Assembly: GCA_030425385.1 (NCBI GenBank)
Contig: JAUIAH010000026.1
Location: 1-64,000 of the forward strand
DNA from: Verrucomicrobiia bacterium
GTDB lineage: Bacteria > Verrucomicrobiota > Verrucomicrobiia > Verrucomicrobiales > DEV007
DNA: 64,000 nucleotides
Direction: 5' to 3'
The notes beneath the pieces are model-generated. The model ran no database searches. It was not told the origin of the DNA and saw nothing but the letters and a program-made list of their open reading frames with translations. Positions 45,074-54,700 of this stretch are shown here, piece after piece (the stretch's first letter is position 1; every line of letters begins with the position of its first letter). Position numbers and translations under genes: made by a program.

Positions 45074-47530
45074 CTAGCGTGAAGCGAGGAAATCGAGACG
45101 TTCGCGCAAGTCTGTCAGCGATTGTTCGCTGAAAGCGACATCGGGGCGCTCTTCTAAACTTGGTTTGGGATGGGCAGCCCTAAGGGCACGATCGATGATC
45201 GCCGCGAAATCAGCGCGCGTCGCGTGATCTTGAATCTCGGACAACCAAGCACGCGCTTCTTCCGGGTCGGCAGATGACCGATGCACCACGCGCTCGATGA
45301 GTCGACCCACGAGCGGATCGCGAGAGCGCGATGGGGGCAGTTTCAGCACCATCGACTTCGCACGCTCTGGCTTAAGCGCGGCCACCAAATCGATCTCGGC
45401 AAGCTTGGCACGATAGAAATCGGCACTGTCCTCGCCTAACGCTTGCACCCACTGATCAAACCCTGATTTGTCCCCACGGACAATCCATCCGAGACCGAAA
45501 CTGTGCATGACGAGGGCCCGCGTTTCTGGATTCCGGACACGCGCTAAAGCAGCTAGGCCATCCTGCGGCGACTGTTGGCCAAAGCGATAGAAGGCCTGTT
45601 CAAGAACGGCCCGTTGATTGGCCAGGCTCTCGATATCTTGCGACCAAAGCACAGCTTCTTCCGGGGTCAGTTGCGCCGCAGCCAATCCAAAGAGCGCAGA
45701 TGCCTGCTCGACCTCCTGAAAGCCATCGAGCCATTCCCTCGAATGCGCACTGGATTGTGGCACCCACTCTTCGAATACCGTGAGAGCAAGCTCCCAAGGA
45801 TTCTGTGAGGATGGGCGTTCAAGCGCCCATTCCATCGCTCGCGTTGGCTCGGAAGCCGACCAGACCCGCGCGACAGCACGCTGCGCGGCGGGCCGTTCGC
45901 TATCCTGCAATTGGGTCGCCCATGCTGCCGCCGCAATGGGATCGCTCAACGTCCAATGGGCGACAATTTGTGAAAGGACTCGAGTGGTGCGCTCTCCTTC
46001 AGGCAACTGACTCAACCAATCTGCCACCGCCTGAGGATCACGATCAAAGAGAAGTGGCAACGTCGCCGACCAGACAGCAGTCTTAGTATGCCCAGCCGCC
46101 TGCGACGTTTCGGCAATGCTCGTGGCCAACGACTCACCCTCTGGCAAGTTCACCAACCAATGGAGAACCGCCTCACTGTCCTTTGCAGGGTCCACAATAG
46201 CCCGCGCCAAAGTATCAACGTGCTCCTCCCGATTGTGGGTCCGTCCCACTAACCAATCGTAGGCGGCATCGATGTTTTCCCGGCCTAACTGATGCAAGAC
46301 GACCGCAAAGGCCGATTGTTCCGCTTCCGCCTGACGAGGAAGAGCGCGCACCCACGCCAGGGCTGCCAAGGAATCCTCCTGCATCCATCTTTCTAACGGA
46401 ATAGCCATCGACTCTTCAAGAGTCTCTCGATGGGGATCTGTGAGGGCCTCGCTCTCCATCAGATCGGAGATGACACGCGCATTGCGAGGGGAATCGAGCC
46501 TCGTCCAGCGAGTGAAGAGATCTAGCAGATAGGCGGCGTCATCACGTCCCCGCAAGTAGACGGTGAGGCGTTCCAGTGCTTCCTCGCGCGGACTGGGTTC
46601 GAGTCGATAAATGCCTTCGATGTCATCGATCGCCAACCGGGCGGCCCTGGACAGGTGTGGAACCTGCCCAAGGCCGGGGTTGTCAACGATTGCAGGGTTG
46701 AAGGGGCTGACATCCGGCGTCGACTCCGCGAGTGCCGAAGAGGGTTGGAAAAGGTGTTGATGTGAGAGCCATCCGGTGCTCACGACGGCGATGGCCGCGA
46801 GCGCGAGGGTGCCCGTGGAAGGGGTCCATCCGTTCGTGAGTTGACTCCACCACGAAGGGGTGGCTGCACTACTAAGGGGTGGCACTGAGCGCAGGGCCGA
46901 CTCCGCCAGTTGATGCGCGAGGAAGTGCGGAGGCGTCATCGCATCCACGCTCAGAATCTGCGCGCCCATGACACCGGCTGGCAGTGCCAATCCCCGCCTG
47001 GCAACGAGGGAGCGTAAACTCTCGGTCGCCCGCTCCACCCGCTTCTGAGCGGCACGCGGCTGAATCCCATACAATTCCCCAATCGCCTCAGCACTCTGAC
47101 CATCATAATAGCGGAGGAAGAGCAACGTGCGCTGATTGTCGGGCAAGCCAGCCAAGGCTTCGCGCACGGCACCAGCGAGTTCATCGCTCACAGCTTGCCC
47201 TTCACGAGCGATCGTTTCGCGGCGGGCGGCCTCCTCCTCGCGGGCTTGTCGACGTTGTTCGGTGCGCATGGTTTGAGCGATTTGTTTCTCGGTGACTCGG
47301 TAGAGCCAGGCAGGCAGGCTGAGGATCTTCTCTTGCTGGCGAGCGCTCTTGGCCAGAGCACAGAGGACATTCTGACTGACCTCTTCAGCCATGGGCGCAC
47401 TGCGGAGGCGCCGTTTGGCCAAGCCGTAGATAAGAGGAAGATGCCGACGAACCAACTCGCGGAAGGCTTCTTGGTCGTCTTTCTGCCCGTAGGCGGCCAG
47501 GAGGCTGGCATCCTCCATCCCGTCGTGCAT
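45074..47530 (-). CDS. ECF sigma factor with membrane anchor and large periplasmic repeat domain
   Basis: 818 residues. Region 2 (about residues 25-95: LVRRHLPLIYGLAKRRL, AEEVSQNVLCALAKSA, LSLPAWLYRVTEKQIAQ) and region 4 (about 120-178: EALAGLPDNQRTLLFLRYYD, IGELYGIQPRAAQKRVERA) form an ECF sigma factor. A transmembrane helix (240-256, TLALAAIAVVSTGWL) follows, then about 560 residues of helical repeats of the form A-x-x-W...LP (e.g. AAAWATQLQ, AMEWALERP, AVADWLSQLPEGE). The repeats should lie in the periplasm and may act as a built-in anti-sigma or sensor. The start is 3 bases from the stop of the secreted-protein gene upstream, so both are on one mRNA. Confidence 0.9.
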   Translation of the reverse strand: MHDGMEDASLLAAYGQKDDQEAFRELVRRHLPLIYGLAKRRLRSAPMAEEVSQNVLCALAKSARQQEKILSLPAWLYRVTEKQIAQTMRTEQRRQAREEEAARRETIAREGQAVSDELAGAVREALAGLPDNQRTLLFLRYYDGQSAEAIGELYGIQPRAAQKRVERATESLRSLVARRGLALPAGVMGAQILSVDAMTPPHFLAHQLAESALRSVPPLSSAATPSWWSQLTNGWTPSTGTLALAAIAVVSTGWLSHQHLFQPSSALAESTPDVSPFNPAIVDNPGLGQVPHLSRAARLAIDDIEGIYRLEPSPREEALERLTVYLRGRDDAAYLLDLFTRWTRLDSPRNARVISDLMESEALTDPHRETLEESMAIPLERWMQEDSLAALAWVRALPRQAEAEQSAFAVVLHQLGRENIDAAYDWLVGRTHNREEHVDTLARAIVDPAKDSEAVLHWLVNLPEGESLATSIAETSQAAGHTKTAVWSATLPLLFDRDPQAVADWLSQLPEGERTTRVLSQIVAHWTLSDPIAAAAWATQLQDSERPAAQRAVARVWSASEPTRAMEWALERPSSQNPWELALTVFEEWVPQSSAHSREWLDGFQEVEQASALFGLAAAQLTPEEAVLWSQDIESLANQRAVLEQAFYRFGQQSPQDGLAALARVRNPETRALVMHSFGLGWIVRGDKSGFDQWVQALGEDSADFYRAKLAEIDLVAALKPERAKSMVLKLPPSRSRDPLVGRLIERVVHRSSADPEEARAWLSEIQDHATRADFAAIIDRALRAAHPKPSLEERPDVAFSEQSLTDLRERLDFLASR

Positions 47531-47533
47531 GCG

Positions 47534-48739
47534 TTAGTCTAACAAAGTGGTCTTGATCCGGAACAGCTTGAGTCCCATCTCGTCAATGGGAGCTACCGAG
47601 CGAAGGGTGATCTTTTGGAAATTCGGAGCCGTCTCAGCTGCTTCGAGTACTTCAAAGTGGTCGTCAGCCATTTCCCATTGGCGCCCATTGCGAGAGCCTT
47701 CGATCGCTGCAGCCATCCCGATCGCATCGACTCGTCGCGTCACGGTGAGGGTCACATACCAGGCGCCTTGCAAAGCCACTAAGCGAAGGTCGACGGGATG
47801 TTTCTCCGCACCGGAAAAGGGATCACTGCCCAAGAAATACTCGGTGATGTCCTCAATGCCATCGCCATCTGAGTCAGCGGTGGGATCTGGCTGCTCATTC
47901 TCTTCTAACGCTAATGCCTCTTCCAGCCCATCCGTCCAATCGAGAAAGTCCTTCTCCAAATGAGCGAGGTCCAAGGAGAAATCGAAGAGAATGGCTCCAA
48001 TGGTGCGCTTGATAGGTTCGGCACCATCGGGAGTCGGTTTCTGATAGATCACCTCGACCACCGCTTCTTCACCGAATTGAAACCATCCGTCCGAGGGTCG
48101 CTTCACCCGATAGGTCGCAATGAGTTCATCGGGAGTGGCGCCGTAGCCCAACTCTTCCAATTCTGGCTGGCATGGCGCACTCCCACCGTAGTTCAAGGCA
48201 GAGTGGTGCCGGCCTACCCGCACAGTGAGCCGTTGGAAGGTCTCGAAGTCCACGCCGCCATCGCGATAATAAGAAACTTGAATACCATGCGAGGGCTGAT
48301 CTTCCTCCGTGACAGCTTCGGTCATGAGACGGACAGCAATGTCGTCCAACTGAATGGGCGGTTTCGTAGCTTCTCCCTCCAACGTGTCTTCCACCTCTGG
48401 ATCGATGGGCTGCGAGGGCAACTGCCCCTCGGCGACTTCTCCCGGATCGGCACCTTCGCGGGTGGGACCCTCATCGCTCTCGGGGAGCAGCGGCTCGGGC
48501 GGCTTCGGAGCGAGTTCGGGGTCCGACAACTCGTTGTTGGGACCGACGAATGCCCCATCAAAGGGATCTTGGGGGGTGTACGTCCCGGGCACCGGTGTCC
48601 GTTGCTCTTGAAATTCCCCGTTGGGCCCCACAATTCCGTGAGATTCTTCCTCAGCCAGGCCGCTCCCACCCAGCAGCGACCAAGCGCCGAGGACGCAGGT
48701 CAGGCGAGCTTTCGAAGAGAAGTGAGGAATTCGGATCAT
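47534..48739 (-). CDS. Secreted protein of unknown function
   Basis: 401 residues with a signal peptide (MIRIPHFSSKARLTCVLGAWSLLGGSGLAE). A proline/acidic linker of about 100 residues (PKPPEPLLPESDEGPT...) precedes a beta-rich region. A calcium-type loop (TADSDGDGIEDITEYFLG) lies near residue 300, followed by a C-terminal beta domain. I do not recognise the family. It is directly upstream of the membrane-anchored sigma factor and downstream of the 28-bp triple half-site element, so it may be a partner or signal of that sigma factor. That is inference from position only. Confidence 0.72.
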   Translation of the reverse strand: MIRIPHFSSKARLTCVLGAWSLLGGSGLAEEESHGIVGPNGEFQEQRTPVPGTYTPQDPFDGAFVGPNNELSDPELAPKPPEPLLPESDEGPTREGADPGEVAEGQLPSQPIDPEVEDTLEGEATKPPIQLDDIAVRLMTEAVTEEDQPSHGIQVSYYRDGGVDFETFQRLTVRVGRHHSALNYGGSAPCQPELEELGYGATPDELIATYRVKRPSDGWFQFGEEAVVEVIYQKPTPDGAEPIKRTIGAILFDFSLDLAHLEKDFLDWTDGLEEALALEENEQPDPTADSDGDGIEDITEYFLGSDPFSGAEKHPVDLRLVALQGAWYVTLTVTRRVDAIGMAAAIEGSRNGRQWEMADDHFEVLEAAETAPNFQKITLRSVAPIDEMGLKLFRIKTTLLD

Positions 48740-48786
48740 GAGACGTTCTCAAAAGGGTTGTTGCCGCTAAACGGGACGAAGCGACG

Positions 48787-48814
48787 AGAAAGTTCGAACT
48801 TTCTGCAGAAAGTT
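48787..48814. promoter_or_regulatory. Triple half-site palindromic operator candidate
   Basis: Three 8-base half-sites: AGAAAGTT (48787-48794), AACTTTCT (48797-48804), AGAAAGTT (48807-48814). Adjacent ones alternate in orientation, giving two overlapping perfect 18-bp palindromes (48787-48804 and 48797-48814). Spacing between starts is exactly 10 bases, one helical turn. A weaker copy AGAAAGAG lies at 48828-48835. The element ends 23 bases from the stop of the upstream gene and lies 47 bases before the ATG of the next minus-strand gene, as an operator would. It could alternatively form hairpins in RNA, but no U-tract follows. Confidence 0.6.
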
Positions 48815-48837
48815 TGCCAAGCTGTCGAGAAAGAGCC

Positions 48838-49785
48838 TCATTCCGAACGGATCCATTGCTGGATATCATTGAGGCTGAGGGGCTTCCACCGCTCGCGAAT
48901 CTCTGCGAAGACGGAGGTAATTTCGGGGCCTTCATGGAACGAGAGCCACCCGTTGAGAACGGTCGTTTGTCCTGGAGCCGTATCGGGAAATTGAGGATCG
49001 GCGTGCAAACAGGGCACCGGCGGATTGGCCCACGCACGCTGGCAAGGCTCCCAGGCAGTCACGATCCACTGCCCTCCGCGAGCCGATTCTACGGCGACAA
49101 AGGGTGCTTGAAGCGTCTTATTCGCATTCGTCTGAGCCTCAAACCCGCGTGCGCCTTTCAACATGACGCAATTCTGCACGCGCAAATCCGAAAGCAGATC
49201 CGCGGTCCCGTTGTGCAACCACATGACCATGGCCACGTGATCCCTCTTTGGGAGAATCAGCGTTCCGAATCGGATTCCATTGGGCAATGCGCGTTCCATC
49301 TTCAAGTGCCCCTCAGGGAGGATCTCCCACTCTTGCTGGGCCAAGGTTACCCCTCGGCCACTCCAAATGGTGTCGATGTGGGTGTGGGCGAGATACGTCA
49401 GGCCAAGGTTCGACCAGAGCGCTTCGGGCACATCCACCACCACGTAGCTGGTGGCGTCCCAGGGCGTGAACACGCTGATCTTCGTCTCACGTTGGGGATC
49501 GATGGCGCCATCGAGAAACCCAATGCGTGGATGACGCCCGCCCGGATACGGCAAGACGCGGAGGCCCTCAACAGCCTTGAGAGGACTCACGTCGCGCAGG
49601 GCTACCGCGATGTCGGGAAACGGCATGCCCGTCGCTGCCTGAATCTCATGCATCTGATATCCATGAGCGCGCATGTGGCCTAACCAAGCCACCAAATCCT
49701 CTCGATCACGGGGAGGCCGTGGTTCTCCCGAGGCTGTCCACGCGACCACCAGCAAGCAGACTCCAGCGAGGCTGAACGGTTTCAT
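48838..49785 (-). CDS. Secreted protein of unknown function
   Basis: 315 residues with a signal peptide (MKPFSLAGVCLLVVAWTASGE). It is beta-rich, with PWDATSYVVVDVPEALWS, YLAHTHIDTIWSG and a C-terminal tryptophan-rich block (GGQWIVTAWEPCQRAW). Proteins of this kind recur in PVC genomes without assigned function; a carbohydrate role is possible but not shown. It begins immediately after a 30-codon minus-strand frame (TGAATG junction) and precedes the triple half-site element. Confidence 0.72.
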   Translation of the reverse strand: MKPFSLAGVCLLVVAWTASGEPRPPRDREDLVAWLGHMRAHGYQMHEIQAATGMPFPDIAVALRDVSPLKAVEGLRVLPYPGGRHPRIGFLDGAIDPQRETKISVFTPWDATSYVVVDVPEALWSNLGLTYLAHTHIDTIWSGRGVTLAQQEWEILPEGHLKMERALPNGIRFGTLILPKRDHVAMVMWLHNGTADLLSDLRVQNCVMLKGARGFEAQTNANKTLQAPFVAVESARGGQWIVTAWEPCQRAWANPPVPCLHADPQFPDTAPGQTTVLNGWLSFHEGPEITSVFAEIRERWKPLSLNDIQQWIRSE

Positions 49786-49878
49786 TCAGGAAATCTCCCG
49801 CACCCCGTGGGCGAGGTCAAGGCGAAGGCGTGCGGTCACTGTCTCGACAGGCACCTCTTCTTGATCGAGAGTTGCCAT
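49786..49878 (-). CDS. Possible 30-residue small ORF
   Basis: ATG 49878 to TGA 49786, directly abutting the ATG of the secreted-protein gene (TGAATG), which favours co-translation. The peptide starts MATLDQEEVPVETVTARLRL and ends HGVREIS; it is amphipathic and acidic at the N-terminus. It has no recognisable domain and no clear ribosome binding site. It lies 5 bases from the divergent truC start, so it may be a chance frame or a leader peptide. Confidence 0.25.
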   Translation of the reverse strand: MATLDQEEVPVETVTARLRLDLAHGVREIS

Positions 49879-49883
49879 CGTCT

Positions 49884-50555
49884 ATGCTCGAAATCCTCCA
49901 TCGCGATCGCGGATTTGTCATCGTGAACAAGCCTGCGGGGATGCTTGTTCATCCCGGCCGCACGCCCGAGCCACCAGAGCACATCGCCATGAAGGTGGTG
50001 CGCGATCAGTTAGGCCAGCGTGTGGAAACGGTGCATCGGCTAGACCGCCCCACCTCTGGCGTGCTGCTCTTCGCGCTGGATCGCCAGAGCGAGGTGCATC
50101 TGCGAGAGCAATTCGCGCGGCACCAAGTGGTGAAGACCTACACCGCCATCGTCGTTGGCCACACACCAAGCCATTGGGTCAGCTGCCACCCCTTACAAAA
50201 GCAGGCATCCGAACCGCCGCGCCCTGCCGAGACGGCTTTCGTGTGTCAGTGTCACTTCGACCATGAATCCGAGCCGTTCTCCATTCTGACAGTCACACCA
50301 CGAAGCGGCCGCTTTCACCAGATTCGGAAACACCTCGCCTTGGAGGGTCATCCCATCGTGGGAGACTTTCTTCATGGCGATCCTGACAGAATGACGGAGT
50401 ATGCCAAGCGATTGTGTGCCACTCGACTTTTCTTGCATGCGCGTTGCTTGGAGTTTCTCCATCCCGACAATGGGCAAGAGATGAGTGTCTTCGCTCCCTT
50501 TCCCAAGGCTTTTCGGAGGTGGCAACGTGGCGCTCATCCCACCATTCGCGCTTGA
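49884..50555 (+). CDS. truC: tRNA pseudouridine synthase, TruC-like
   Basis: 223 residues from ATG 49884; the frame extends upstream but MLEIL is the usual TruC beginning. It is an RluA-family enzyme that converts a specific uridine of tRNA to pseudouridine (position 65 in TruC). The catalytic aspartate is in VETVHRLDRPTSGVL. The downstream RSGRFHQIRKHLALEGHPIVGD block is typical. There is no S4 domain. It is divergent from the small ORF and followed by a small membrane-protein gene. Confidence 0.9.
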   Translation: MLEILHRDRGFVIVNKPAGMLVHPGRTPEPPEHIAMKVVRDQLGQRVETVHRLDRPTSGVLLFALDRQSEVHLREQFARHQVVKTYTAIVVGHTPSHWVSCHPLQKQASEPPRPAETAFVCQCHFDHESEPFSILTVTPRSGRFHQIRKHLALEGHPIVGDFLHGDPDRMTEYAKRLCATRLFLHARCLEFLHPDNGQEMSVFAPFPKAFRRWQRGAHPTIRA

Positions 50556-50584
50556 AGAGAGCCTTGCCCTCGTCATCGTATGGC

Positions 50585-50839
50585 ATGTCTGATGATGATG
50601 TCGTGCGTGAACGCCAAGCCAAACGATGGCTCTTCGTTGGCATGTTAGGATCACTCATCATCGGCGGCCTGATCACCGCCACGGGCTACATCCTCGGGGG
50701 AGGCCTCGCCATCACGCATGAGCCCGATGGCCTGCCCGAAGCCCGTGCCATGATGATCATGGTGGGCGGCATCCTTCTAGCGATCGTGGGCGGCCTATTC
50801 TCCATGTTCAAGGCCTCTCGGCTCGCGGCCGAGCTGTGA
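50585..50839 (+). CDS. Small membrane protein, two helices
   Basis: 84 residues from ATG 50585. Two hydrophobic segments (about residues 16-38, WLFVGMLGSLIIGGLITATG, and 55-72, MMIMVGGILLAIVGGLFSM). The basic stretch RERQAKR before the first helix suggests a cytoplasmic N-terminus. I recognise no family and cannot give a function. It lies 29 bases after truC and may be on the same transcript. Confidence 0.68.
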   Translation: MSDDDVVRERQAKRWLFVGMLGSLIIGGLITATGYILGGGLAITHEPDGLPEARAMMIMVGGILLAIVGGLFSMFKASRLAAEL

Positions 50840-50842
50840 GCG

Positions 50843-50868
50843 TGGATCCGCCAACGCGAAAGGATCCA
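50843..50868. terminator. Inverted repeat after the small membrane gene
   Basis: Perfect 7-bp stem tggatcc/ggatcca with a 12-base loop, beginning 4 bases after a stop codon. The following bases (ccaatttctgaaattcag) are only partly T-rich. A weak terminator is possible; a second small repeat TCTGAA-A-TTCAGA follows within 10 bases. The next gene starts 55 bases later with a strong gaggtaagggg binding site. Confidence 0.35.
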
Positions 50869-50922
50869 CCAATTTCTGAAATTCAGATGAAATAATTGCC
50901 AGCCGTTTCCGAGGTAAGGGGC

Positions 50923-51732
50923 ATGAAATACTCCCTCCTCTCCATCGCGCTGCTTCTTGTCCTGGCAGGCGCCGCCTATTTCCGAGGTGGTGGAGAGCCT
51001 GCTGACGCGATCGGTTCATCACCCGTCACCGAGGTGGAGTACCTCCCGATGCCCGTCACTGAGCCAGCGACGCCAGCACCGCCGGTTGACGGGGCGGAAG
51101 CAACCCTTCTCGCGAAGGTGCGGGCAGCCTTCACAGACGATCACAGCCCCGCGCAACGAATCCGCGCGCAGTCGATGCTATCGAAAGCATGGGCGGCAGG
51201 GGTTCCACACCCGCTGATGATCCAGGAGATAGGTGATCAAGAGGCCCCGCCGATGTATCGGTCCTACCTCGCACGGTGGCTCCGCAATGAGATCAAACGG
51301 GATCCGTCAATCGTTGACGCCAACGTGGCAGATGCCATTCGGAAGATGGTTAGGGAAACGACGGATAGCTTCGAAGCCCGCAGCGCAATCGCACGGGCAT
51401 TGATTGATGTGGCGCCCTCGGATCGAATGGTAGCGGCCATCACTCCCCTCTTGTTCGAGGCGCGCACGGACGTGGAAGCAACTGGGGTGGTGACGACGCT
51501 GTCTCGGACCAAGAACACGCTGGCAACCGATGCCCTCAAAGACTTTGTGCAAGCCCACCAGGACAATCCTAACAAATTCCCCAAAGCGCTAGCAGCTGCT
51601 GTTCTCCCGTTGAGTTACCGAACTGACCTGCCCCTGACCGATCTCCTCTCCACACTCGCTTCCCATGCAACCGACCCAGCGTTGCAAGGCTCTCTCACGA
51701 AAGCCATCGCCAATCATCGTTCCCATGAATAG
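50923..51732 (+). CDS. Membrane-anchored helical-repeat protein
   Basis: 269 residues from ATG 50923 (strong upstream gaggtaagggg). An N-terminal signal or anchor (MKYSLLSIALLLVLAGAAYF) is followed by a Pro-rich linker and a helical domain of HEAT-like repeats (AIARALIDVAPSDRMVAAI, TDVEATGVVTTLSRT, ALAAAVLPLSYRTDLPLTD). Function is unknown; a scaffold role is inferred. The stop overlaps the start of the CARDB-lipase gene by 8 bases, so the two are probably co-translated. Confidence 0.75.
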   Translation: MKYSLLSIALLLVLAGAAYFRGGGEPADAIGSSPVTEVEYLPMPVTEPATPAPPVDGAEATLLAKVRAAFTDDHSPAQRIRAQSMLSKAWAAGVPHPLMIQEIGDQEAPPMYRSYLARWLRNEIKRDPSIVDANVADAIRKMVRETTDSFEARSAIARALIDVAPSDRMVAAITPLLFEARTDVEATGVVTTLSRTKNTLATDALKDFVQAHQDNPNKFPKALAAAVLPLSYRTDLPLTDLLSTLASHATDPALQGSLTKAIANHRSHE

Positions 51733-54700
51733 TCGCCTCGTTTATACTCACATCATCACCACAGTCGTCCTGCTCAACCAAGCCTGGTCTCGGGACCCGG
51801 ATCTGACCGTAACTTCCGTTTCCGTATCTGATCGCACGGTGAATCCAGGGCAATTGGTAACGGTCTCCTATACCATTAAAAACATTGGAAACAAAGGCTC
51901 GTGGTACACCAGCACGGGACTAATGTGGTCGACAAATTCAACCATTTCGCGAGGGGATCATCGCATCATCGCCAATTCACTGGCGCCACTGGGTGATGGC
52001 AACAGCCGGAATCAGAATCAGATCATTGCCATTCCCAGCAATGCCACCTTTGGGGCGACCTACTATGTGGGGGCCTATGCTGATTACAATCAGACGAGCG
52101 ATGAATCGAGGGAGAATAACAATGGACGCGGGATCTCGGTGACGATCAATGATGATCGCCCGGATCTGGTCGCCGAGAACCTCACGGTTTCCAATAGCGA
52201 AGCCAGTTATCTGTTAAGAGAAAAGCTGACGTCCTTCACAGGGGGACGCAATGAGAATGTCTATTTGCATTGGACAGCACGCAATCGAGGTCTCAAGGGC
52301 TCGACGCCCTGTGCGCAGGCTATCATCTGGTCTTCCGACCCCCAAGTGACGCGAGCAGATGGCGCCGAAGAAACGGATACCCTTCTAGCACTCTTCGCAG
52401 GCAACACGAGGGAGCAGGGGCAGAACTTTGAAATCCCATCGGATGCCATCATCGGGCACACCTACTACCTGGGTGTCTACACGGATTTCAACCAAACCGT
52501 GGACGAACAGAGGGAGAATAACAATGTGAGCAATACGATTCCTTTCAAGATTCATGGCCCGGATCTCATTGCACAAGATCTTACCGTATCGGAGAATATC
52601 ACCGAACACACCCTGGGCTTCAAGGACACGCAGTATCGGGGCTTCCCCGGGGAAAGTCTTTATTTCCACTGGACCGCCAAGAATCAGGGCGGCAAGGGCT
52701 CGGGCTATACGAAGCAAGCGATCATCTTCTCGGATGATCCGAATATTGATCGGACAAGCCCCCACCGCGAGACCGATACGTTGGCACCTCTCTTCAGTGG
52801 CAATGACAGGGAGCAAGGACAAGTCTTCAAGATTCCCGAATCTGCCACCCCTGGGGACACCTACTACGTGGGCGTCTATGAAGACTTTGAAACGGAAGAA
52901 GACGAAGAAGATGAAACCAATAATCTAAGCAATGTGGTCACGATCAATGTCATTCACCCCACCACCGTATCGCGTTTCGAACTGAGTGATTACAACTACT
53001 TACCGGACCTTGATCCTGACGATGATAGGTTGCAAGATACCAGTAACGATCGAGATCCGAATCCGGGTGCGACCATGAACCCTTCCCGCTGTTTCGCCCC
53101 TGGCGATCGCGCTTATATACATGCGACGGCCGTGCACGATCTCGAATTTCTTGGTTTATCGACTGGGCGAGAGACACGCCTCCGTGCGTGGTACAACACC
53201 ACCCCAACCGATGCAGGGGCCACCTACATTGGGAAGATCCAGCAAGATGTCGGCGGCATCGTGGATCGCCGATTGAATCTCCCATGGACCGTTCCCAATA
53301 GTCCAGGCAACTATTACCTCAAGGTGGCGATGGAGGTGGAATATGAAGCCGGCACATGGACAAGCGTTCGCAGCGCTTGGCTCGACGATGGCGACCCCGT
53401 GGTAGTCTCTGAGGGGCTTCCCATCATTCTGGTTCATGGATGGAGCGATACGGATGGGAACACGTTTCATCATTTGGAAACATTGCTAGAAGTGGAATTG
53501 AATCGGCCTGTCCGATTCTTCCAATATGAGACCTCCAAGTTTCCTTTGGTGGGGAGTGGCGACGGGCCACGAATCGACCAAGGATACGAGGGCAAGCCTT
53601 CCTTGGCAGATCAGCTTGAGGACTTTCTCGCCAAGCCTGAAGGCGATGCGAATCGTCCCTTGGTAGAAGTCGATATCGTGGCACACAGCATGGGAGGGCT
53701 TGTCGTGAAGAACTATGCTCTCAAGTCTGGGCAAAAGATTCGGCGCCTCGTCACGCTGGGAACGCCAAGTTATGGAGGACTCTTTGCGGACACCTTGGGC
53801 GGGATCCTCAACAACCAGGCCGAAGACCTTGAGCATGGGAGTCCTCTGACCTGGAAGCTGCACCACGAATGGCTGCGGCGCGCAGATGACATGCCGGATT
53901 TATTCACGATCGTCGCGACCAATGATGATCTGCCAGGGATCTACAATCAAAGTGATAAAGTTGTCTTATGCACGAGCGGCAGCATGGAGAATCTCGGTTA
54001 TCCAACCTATTACGTTCCCCTTCATCATTCCGGTGAGGAGGGCATGACGCATATTGATGACCACACACATGAGTCCTGGGAACCCATCCGCGCGTTTCTA
54101 TCAAACGCCGAACCGGAGGTCGTGGGTGCTTTGCCAGGGCATGGTGGTGGACGAGATGATGTGGGCCATCGCTCCCATCCAGATCCACTCACAGCAGGCT
54201 CCCTCTACGTCGTGGGACCGCGCAGCACCGCCTATTCCATCGAGCCTATCAGCCAAGTGACCCTGGATGCGGACTTCACTCTCTTCGGGCAACAGGATGT
54301 GAATCGCCACGGCATCTATTTCGCCAATGGCGTCGTGGCGACAAATGCCGTCGACGGTTCGGAACGCTACTCCACCGTGAGTGTTCAGGCAGATAGTCGT
54401 GGGGCGACCTTCCGTGAGAAGATCCGAGTCAAGGCGGGCGAAACCACCGTCTACGTGATCAATGGGCTCAATCCTCATTTAGACGAAACATCGGATTCGG
54501 ACGGCGATCTGATTCCCGATGCGCGTGAGAATCGGTTGATCGACGCCTTGTTAGGGGATGCCTATGCCGATCACCATGCCATTGGTCCGAATACAGACAT
54601 TGATGGCGATGGGCTCACCGAATGGGCCGAGCTTGCTTTGGGCACTTCGAGTTTGGTCCGTGACGAAGACGTCTTTCAGAAGCGCTTAGAGGCGGGTTTC

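Noticed and set aside
47960-48994. 344-codon plus-strand frame across the secreted-protein gene
   Set aside because: It lies antisense to a gene with signal peptide and coherent codon use, has no domain and no ribosome binding site.
50843-50887. Two adjacent inverted repeats as a strong terminator
   Set aside because: The stems are short and no T-run follows, so only a low-confidence hairpin is listed.
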